DNA from: CALAED01 sp937891035
GTDB taxonomy: Bacteria; Actinomycetota; Actinomycetes; Streptosporangiales; Streptosporangiaceae
Assembly: GCA_035642125.1 (NCBI GenBank)
Contig: DASQSZ010000329.1
Location: forward strand, 1 to 18,128
Reading direction: 5' to 3'
DNA: 18,128 bases
A program made the position numbers and the translations under genes. The notes under the pieces were generated by a model. It was not told the DNA's origin and searched no databases. It worked only from the letters and a program-made list of their open reading frames with translations. Every line of letters starts with the position of its first letter. The stretch's first letter is position 1. Shown here one piece after another: positions 13,253 through 18,128 of the stretch.

Positions 13253-15774
13253 TGCGGGCCCCGCTTTCGTGGCTGCGCGAGTACGCCGACCTGCCGAACG
13301 AGGTCACCGGCAGGGAGCTGGCGCGGCGGCTGATCGAGGTCGGTCTCGAGGTCGAGACGGTCGACGTGCTCGACATCGAGGGCCCGCTCGTCGTCGGGCG
13401 GGTGTTGGCCATCGAGGAGCTCACCGGGTTCAAGAAGCCGATTCGGTACTGCCAGGTCGATGTGGGGCGGGCGAACGGCACGGGCGAGCCGCAGAACGTC
13501 ATCTGCGGCGCCACCAACTTCGCCGCCGGCGACCTCGTCGTGGTGGTGCTGCCAGGTGGCGTACTGCCCGGGGCCAAACCGGGTGAACGCTTTGAGGTCG
13601 GCGCCCGCAAGACCTACGGCCACGTCTCCGAGGGCATGATCTGCTCCGAGCGGGAGCTCGGCATGAGCGACGAGCACGCCGGCATCCTGGTGCTGCCGAC
13701 CGGCACCGGCAGGCCCGGCGACGACGCGATCGAGCTGCTGGCGCTGCGCGATGAGGTGCTCGACATCGCCATCACGCCCGATCGCGGCTACACCGCGTCC
13801 ATCCGCGGCGTCGCCAGGGAGGCCGCCACCGCCTACGGCGTACCGTTCCGCGACCCGGCCGAGCCGGAGCCGTCCGACCAGCCGGCCGGGGAGTCCTACC
13901 CGGCGAGCATCGCCGACCCGACCGCCTGCGACCGGTTCGTGCTGCGCGGGGTGCGCGGCTTGGACCCGGCGGCGGCCAGCCCACTGTGGCTGCGCCGGCG
14001 GCTCCAGCTGTGCGGGATGCGCCCGGTTTCGCTGGCCGTCGACATCACCAACTACCTGATGCTGGAGCTGGGCCAGCCGCTGCACGCCTTCGACCGGGCG
14101 AAGCTGACCGGTCCGATCGTCGTCCGCCGGGCCGAGCCGGGCGAACGCATCGAGACCCTCGACCACGTCGTCCGGGAGCTGCACCCGGACGACATCCTCA
14201 TCACCGACGGGTCCGGGCCGATCTCGATGGCCGGCACCATGGGCGGCCTGTCGACCGAGATCGACGAGAACTCCACTGAGATGGTGGTCGAGGCCGCGCA
14301 CTTTTCGGCCGTCGGCACCGCTCGCATGTCGCGCCGCCACAAGCTGCACAGCGAGGCGTCGTACCGGTTCGAGCGCGGCGTCGACCGCGAGCTGCCGCTC
14401 GCCGCGTCGGCCAGGGCCGTCCGGCTGCTCGCCGAGCTGGGCGGCGCCGAGATCGTGCCCGGTGTGACGCACGCGCAGGTCCCGGTCGAACCGATCACCA
14501 TCACGATCCCGGCCGACCACCCCGACAAGGTCGCCGGCATGACCTACGGCCGCGACGTCGTGGTCAATCGCCTGCGGGACGTCGGCTGCGACGTCACCGG
14601 GCCGGACGGCCGGCTGGAGGAAGGCCGGGGCGACGCGGAGAGGCTGACGGTCACCCCGCCCACATGGCGGCCGGACCTGCGCGACCCCAACGACCTCGCC
14701 GAAGAGGTCATCCGGCTCGAAGGCTATGAGAACATCCCGGCGCGGATGCCGGCCGCGCCGCCCGGCCGGGGTCTCACCCCGGCCCAACGGCTGCGCCGGC
14801 GGGTGAGCTCGACCCTCGCCGAGACCGGCCACGTCGAGGTGCTGACCTACCCGTTCGCGTCGGCGGGCGACTGGGATGCCCTGCACCTGCCGGCCGACGA
14901 TCCGCGGCGGCACGCGCTGCGGCTGGCCAACCCGCTGTCGGAGGACGAGCCGCTGCTGCGCACCACGCTGCTGCCCGGTCTGTTCCGAGCGCTGGCCCGC
15001 AACATCGGCCGCGGCCTCCCCGACGTGGCGCTGTTCGAGCTGGGGTTGGTGTACCGGCCGCGGCTGAACGCGCCCAAGCCGCCGCGGCTCCGGGTCGACC
15101 GCGGGCCATCGGCCGACGAGCTCGCCTCGATCGAGGCCGCGCTGCCCGACCAGCCGCTGCGCGTCGGCGTGGTGCTGGCCGGCGCGCGCGAGCCGTCCGG
15201 CTGGTGGGGCCCTGGCCGCCCCGCCACCTGGGCCGACGCGATTCAGGCCGCCCATCTGGTGGCCGCCCAGGCCGGTGCGGCGCTGACCGTCCGGGCCGAC
15301 CAGCACGCGCCCTGGCACCCCGGGCGCTGCGCCGCCCTGTGCGTCGGGGACGACCTCATCGGTCACGCCGGCGAGCTGCACCCGCGCGTCATCAAGGCGT
15401 TCGACCTGCCCGAGCGGACCTGCGCGATGGAGCTCGAGCTCAGCAGATTGCGGCCGGGCGATCCGGTTCGGGCGCCGCGCGTGTCGGCCTTTCCCGTCGC
15501 CACCCAGGACGTGGCCCTCGTGGTGGCCGCCGACGTACCGGCCGCGGCGGTCGAGGCGGCGCTGCGCGCCGGCACCGGCGAACTCCTCGAGTCGATCCGC
15601 CTGTTCGACGTCTACACCGGCGAACAGATCGGCGAAGGCCGCAAGTCCCTCGCCTACGCGCTGCGGTTCCGGGCCCCCGACCGCACCCTCACGACCGAGG
15701 AGATCACCGCCGCCCGCGATGCCGCCGTCGCCGCGGCCGCCGACCGCACCGGCGCCACCCTCCGCGGCACCTGA
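13252..15774 (+). CDS. pheT: Phenylalanyl-tRNA synthetase beta subunit
   Basis: The 840-residue protein has the full bacterial PheT layout. After the start MRAPLSWLREYADLP comes the EMAP-type tRNA-binding domain (about 43-150), then the B3/B4 editing region (about 215-390, including RRHKLHSEASYRFERGVD), which hydrolyses mischarged Tyr-tRNA-Phe. The B5 domain spans about 410-490 (PTWRPDLRDPNDLAEEVIRL), followed by the catalytic-like core, and the C-terminal FDX-ACB anticodon domain is at about 741-838. The length is at the upper normal range. The start ATG overlaps the pheS stop in TGATG, and GGAGA lies about 8 nt upstream. No frameshift or missing domain is seen. Confidence 0.97.
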   Translation: MRAPLSWLREYADLPNEVTGRELARRLIEVGLEVETVDVLDIEGPLVVGRVLAIEELTGFKKPIRYCQVDVGRANGTGEPQNVICGATNFAAGDLVVVVLPGGVLPGAKPGERFEVGARKTYGHVSEGMICSERELGMSDEHAGILVLPTGTGRPGDDAIELLALRDEVLDIAITPDRGYTASIRGVAREAATAYGVPFRDPAEPEPSDQPAGESYPASIADPTACDRFVLRGVRGLDPAAASPLWLRRRLQLCGMRPVSLAVDITNYLMLELGQPLHAFDRAKLTGPIVVRRAEPGERIETLDHVVRELHPDDILITDGSGPISMAGTMGGLSTEIDENSTEMVVEAAHFSAVGTARMSRRHKLHSEASYRFERGVDRELPLAASARAVRLLAELGGAEIVPGVTHAQVPVEPITITIPADHPDKVAGMTYGRDVVVNRLRDVGCDVTGPDGRLEEGRGDAERLTVTPPTWRPDLRDPNDLAEEVIRLEGYENIPARMPAAPPGRGLTPAQRLRRRVSSTLAETGHVEVLTYPFASAGDWDALHLPADDPRRHALRLANPLSEDEPLLRTTLLPGLFRALARNIGRGLPDVALFELGLVYRPRLNAPKPPRLRVDRGPSADELASIEAALPDQPLRVGVVLAGAREPSGWWGPGRPATWADAIQAAHLVAAQAGAALTVRADQHAPWHPGRCAALCVGDDLIGHAGELHPRVIKAFDLPERTCAMELELSRLRPGDPVRAPRVSAFPVATQDVALVVAADVPAAAVEAALRAGTGELLESIRLFDVYTGEQIGEGRKSLAYALRFRAPDRTLTTEEITAARDAAVAAAADRTGATLRGT

Positions 15775-15788
15775 CCCGGCGCCCGCAC

Positions 15789-15807
15789 CCGCCTGCCTTG
15801 GGGGCGG
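15789..15807. terminator. Weak hairpin between convergent pheT and P450 genes
   Basis: CCGCC (15789-15793) pairs with GGCGG (15803-15807) around a 9-nt loop in the 37-bp gap between the two stop codons. It is the only dyad there and may end transcription from both sides, though a 5-bp stem is marginal. Confidence 0.35.
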
Positions 15808-15811
15808 CCGG

Positions 15812-17152
15812 TCAAGCGCGGGGGCGTACGCGCATGCGCAGGTCCTTCGGGATCATCGCGAAGCCGGGCGCCGGGCGGACCTCCCGATCGGACAGCGGTT
15901 CGAGGCGCCAGTGGGCGGCGATGGTGGCCAGCGCGATGATGGCCTCGGTCATGCCGAACGCCTCTCCGATGCATCGTCGGGCACCGCCGCCGAAGGGGAT
16001 GACGGCGTCGCGCGGCGGTGCGGCGGCGTACCGGTCGTCCCAGCGGTCCGGATCGAATCGTTCGGCGTCGGTGTACACATCCGCACGGTGATGGATGAGG
16101 TAAGGACTGAAGGCGAGCGCGGTGCCGGCGGGGACGAGGTGACCGCCGAGCTCGGCGTCGGTCGTGGCGGTGCGGGTGAGCATCCAGGCCGGCGGATACA
16201 GCCGCAGCGTCTCGGTGATGATCCGGCGCGTGAGGTCAAGGCCGGGCAGGTCGGCGAAGGTGGCGATCGGGCCGGCCAGGACCTGGTCGACCTCCCGGTG
16301 CAGCCGTTCCTCGACCTCGCTGTGCCGGCCGAGGAGATACAACGCCCAGGCCAAGGTCACGGCGGTGCTCTCCGTCCCGCCGATGAAGAAGGTCACCAGC
16401 TGGTCGACCACCTCGCTTTCGGATAGGCCCCGGTCGTCGCCGGCGGGGTCGCGGGTGGCCAGCACGATCGACAACAGGTCGCCGTGGTCGATGCCGCCCG
16501 TCTGGTAGGTGGCGATGAGTTCGCCGAGCGTGCGGCGCAGCCGGGCGCGCACGCGGTCGTAGCGCCGGTTGCCCGGGGTGGGGAGGCGGTCAAGTGGAGA
16601 TGGCCGGAGCACCCGGCCATAGATGCCCGCCAGGAGGAGGTTGAGGTCGTCGACCAGCGGGCCGAGCATGGCGGCCGGCAGCGCGCCGGCGAACATCGTC
16701 GCGACGCCGGTCCGGCCGGCGACCAACTGCATCTCGGCGGTGACGTCGATGACCTGCCCGGCCGGCCACGAGCCGATGCCTTCGGAGATCTGCTCGGCCA
16801 TGATCGCCGCGTAGCCGGACAGCCGGGCAGGGCGGAAGGCGGGCTGCAGCAGGCGGCGCTGCCGCCGATGGTCGGCATGCGGACAGGAGACGAGACCGTT
16901 GCCGGCTATCTCGCGGAACCTGCCGAAGACCGGCCCGCCCTTGTCGAACGTGCGGTCGTCGCGCAAGACCTGCCTGGTCAGTTCCGGCGTGCACACGACG
17001 ATCGTCTTGACGGGGCCAAGACGTACCTCGACCAAGTCCCCGTGGGCGGGCAACGATCGCACGAAGCCCAGGGGGTCGCGCAGTAACGGCACCAGGTGGC
17101 CGACCAGCGGCAACGCTCCCGGCGCGCGTGCCGGCCCGGACTTGATCTCCAT
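15812..17152 (-). CDS. Cytochrome P450, resembles sesquiterpene (pentalenene-type) oxygenases
   Basis: The 446-residue soluble haem monooxygenase has the I-helix GGTEST (258-263, oxygen-activating Thr), K-helix ExxR as Glu314-Thr-Leu-Arg317, Arg370 in FDPDRW, and haem loop FGGGARRCIG (387-396) with ligand Cys394. The N-terminus shows PGALPLVGHLVPLLRDP, FDKGGPVFGRFREIAGNGL and HRRQRRLLQPAF. From memory this resembles the PtlI/PenI pentalenene oxygenases and CYP170-type enzymes of Streptomyces. The assignment is family-level, and no terpene synthase, ferredoxin or reductase gene is nearby. The start ATG 17152 has AAGG 8 nt upstream; a frame extending to 18067 runs antisense through the neighbouring kinase and is rejected. 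GTG 17161 is an alternative start. No transmembrane anchor is evident. Confidence 0.9.
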   Translation of the reverse strand: MEIKSGPARAPGALPLVGHLVPLLRDPLGFVRSLPAHGDLVEVRLGPVKTIVVCTPELTRQVLRDDRTFDKGGPVFGRFREIAGNGLVSCPHADHRRQRRLLQPAFRPARLSGYAAIMAEQISEGIGSWPAGQVIDVTAEMQLVAGRTGVATMFAGALPAAMLGPLVDDLNLLLAGIYGRVLRPSPLDRLPTPGNRRYDRVRARLRRTLGELIATYQTGGIDHGDLLSIVLATRDPAGDDRGLSESEVVDQLVTFFIGGTESTAVTLAWALYLLGRHSEVEERLHREVDQVLAGPIATFADLPGLDLTRRIITETLRLYPPAWMLTRTATTDAELGGHLVPAGTALAFSPYLIHHRADVYTDAERFDPDRWDDRYAAAPPRDAVIPFGGGARRCIGEAFGMTEAIIALATIAAHWRLEPLSDREVRPAPGFAMIPKDLRMRVRPRA

Positions 17153-17189
17153 GCCGATCACCTTATTCGGGCGCCGTTCACCGATCGGC
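17153..17189 (-). promoter_or_regulatory. Inverted repeat bracketing the P450 ribosome-binding site
   Basis: GCCGATC (17153-17159) and GATCGGC (17183-17189) form a 7-bp inverted repeat with 23 nt between. On the minus strand the second arm abuts the P450 ATG, and the AAGG ribosome-binding sequence lies in the loop. It could be an operator or an mRNA hairpin that limits translation. CCGATCGG (17181-17188) is itself palindromic. Confidence 0.45.
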
Positions 17190-17261
17190 GGCTTCTGCGG
17201 TGTTCGCACTATGCGTGGGGGTTTCCGGCCGCCGCCCGCCCGGCGCCGCTCCGCTGTCATT

Positions 17262-17265
17262 AAGG
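17262..17265 (+). promoter_or_regulatory. Ribosome-binding site of the Ser/Thr kinase gene
   Basis: AAGG, 7 nt before ATG 17273, supports this start, which begins MEREPGQLVAGRYHLVE just before the kinase glycine loop as in PknB-like proteins. No convincing promoter is visible in the 120-bp divergent gap. Confidence 0.6.
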
Positions 17266-17272
17266 TCGCCTT

Positions 17273-18128
17273 ATGGAGCGGGAGCCGGGTCAGCTCGTGG
17301 CGGGGCGCTACCACCTTGTCGAGATCATCGGCAGAGGCGGCATGGGGGCGGTCTGGCGGGCCCGCGACGAGACGCTGGGGCGGGACGTCGCCGTCAAAGA
17401 GCTCATTTTGTCGCCCGTGGTCGCCGCGGCCGAACGCGCCGCCTTCTGCGCCCGAACCATCCGCGAGGCCAGGTCTGCCGCCCGGCTCAGGCACCCGGGC
17501 ATCGTGACGATCCACGATGTGATCCAGCAGGACGGCCTGCCCTGGATCATCATGGAGTACGTCACCGGCCGCTCGCTCGCCGAAGTGATCGCATCGGCCG
17601 GGCGGTTGTCGCCGGACCAGGTGGCGAGGATCGGCCTGCGGATCCTGGCCGCGCTGCGCGCCGCGCACTCGGCGGGGATCGTCCACCGCGACGTCAAGCC
17701 GGCGAACGTCCTGCTCGACGCCGGATCGGGCGGCGGCGGCCCGGGCGACGACGAGCGCGTCGTGCTGACCGACTTCGGCATCGCCGCCCTTGAAGGCGAC
17801 GCGGCCATCACCCAGTCGGGGCTGATCCTCGGCACACCGGCCTTCATGGCACCCGAGCAGGCCCGCGGCCTGCGGGCCACCGAGCGGTCGGACCTTTGGT
17901 CGCTCGGCGCCACGCTGTATGCCGCCGTGGAGGGCGGTCCGCCCTACCAGGGGCCGAGCTCCGGGGCCGTCTTCATGGCGCTGGCCACCGAGGAGCCGCG
18001 GCCTCCGGTGCACGCCGGTCCGCTGACACCCGTACTGGGCGGACTGCTGCGAAAGGATCCGGCGCACCGGCTGAGCGCCGAGCAGACCGCGGCGCTGTTG
18101 CGGCAGGTCGCCGCCGGGACGGCCGTCC
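17273..18128 (+). CDS. PknB-type serine/threonine protein kinase, 3' truncated by window edge
   Basis: The reading frame stays open from ATG 17273 to the window end, giving 285 residues. It shows a complete Hanks-type kinase domain: glycine loop IGRGGMGAVW (19-28), ATP-anchoring Lys42 in VAVKEL, alpha-C Glu65, catalytic loop HRDVKPAN (138-145; Asp140, Lys142), DFG 167-169, activation segment with ITQSG and GTPAFMAPE (187-195), and DLWSLG (207-212). It phosphorylates Ser/Thr on unknown partners. A Gly-rich loop (GSGGGGPGDD, 151-160) lengthens the segment before DFG. Any membrane helix and sensor region would lie beyond the edge. It is divergent from the P450, with 120 bp between them. Confidence 0.93.
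   Translation, partial: MEREPGQLVAGRYHLVEIIGRGGMGAVWRARDETLGRDVAVKELILSPVVAAAERAAFCARTIREARSAARLRHPGIVTIHDVIQQDGLPWIIMEYVTGRSLAEVIASAGRLSPDQVARIGLRILAALRAAHSAGIVHRDVKPANVLLDAGSGGGGPGDDERVVLTDFGIAALEGDAAITQSGLILGTPAFMAPEQARGLRATERSDLWSLGATLYAAVEGGPPYQGPSSGAVFMALATEEPRPPVHAGPLTPVLGGLLRKDPAHRLSAEQTAALLRQVAAGTAV

Noticed and set aside
13126..15381. 751-codon open frame on the - strand
   Set aside because: It is the antisense shadow of pheT.
17153..18067. N-terminal extension of the P450 frame by about 305 codons
   Set aside because: It runs antisense through the kinase gene. The P450 N-terminus at 17152 has a ribosome-binding sequence and matches the expected length.
1..18128. CRISPR array, tRNA, rRNA, insertion sequence, prophage or toxin-antitoxin genes
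   Set aside because: No spaced repeat array, cloverleaf, transposase or phage motif was recognised on either strand.

Overview
This is a high-GC actinomycete chromosome segment. Coding third positions are almost all G or C, GTG starts are frequent, hairpins lack U-tracts, and the gene order infC-rpmI-rplT-rRNA methyltransferase ... PAS histidine kinase-pheS-pheT is the one I remember from Streptomyces and relatives. I cannot name the genus; a streptosporangial or thermomonosporaceous actinomycete would fit.

Layout. Positions 2-2051 (+ strand) hold the translation block: the 3' end of infC, then rpmI, rplT and a SPOUT-type RNA 2'-O-methyltransferase. It ends in a convergent hairpin. Positions 2061-9442 (- strand) are one tightly packed operon, transcribed dppA-dppB-dppC-dppD-dppF-ggt-like. 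It encodes a peptide-class ABC importer (lipoprotein receptor, two permeases, two ATPases), followed by a cytoplasmic Ntn-hydrolase of the gamma-glutamyltransferase family that lacks the usual gamma-glutamyl-binding residues. Several proteins recall the GsiBCD glutathione importer, whose operon also carries an Ntn-hydrolase. A non-coding gap of about 660 bp (9443-10105) contains several dyads and separates this operon from a divergent STAS-domain gene (10106-10699). The STAS protein has Ala-Ala where anti-anti-sigma factors have the phosphorylatable Ser, plus a repeat-encoded insert. A strong 11-bp-stem terminator follows.

From 10862 the conserved cluster resumes with an orphan soluble PAS histidine kinase, then pheS and pheT overlapping by one base. 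A cytochrome P450 with similarity to sesquiterpene (pentalenene-type) oxygenases converges on pheT (15812-17152, -). It is divergent from a PknB-type Ser/Thr kinase that runs off the right edge (17273-18128+).

The main points for a second look are: the 2.0-10.7 kb block, which looks inserted into a conserved translation cluster and is bounded by hairpin terminators; the Ggt-like enzyme with a lost substrate pocket, coupled to its own importer; the non-phosphorylatable STAS protein; and a dyad that brackets the P450 ribosome-binding site. I see no CRISPR array, tRNA, rRNA, insertion sequence or phage gene, and no clearly new multi-gene defence system.
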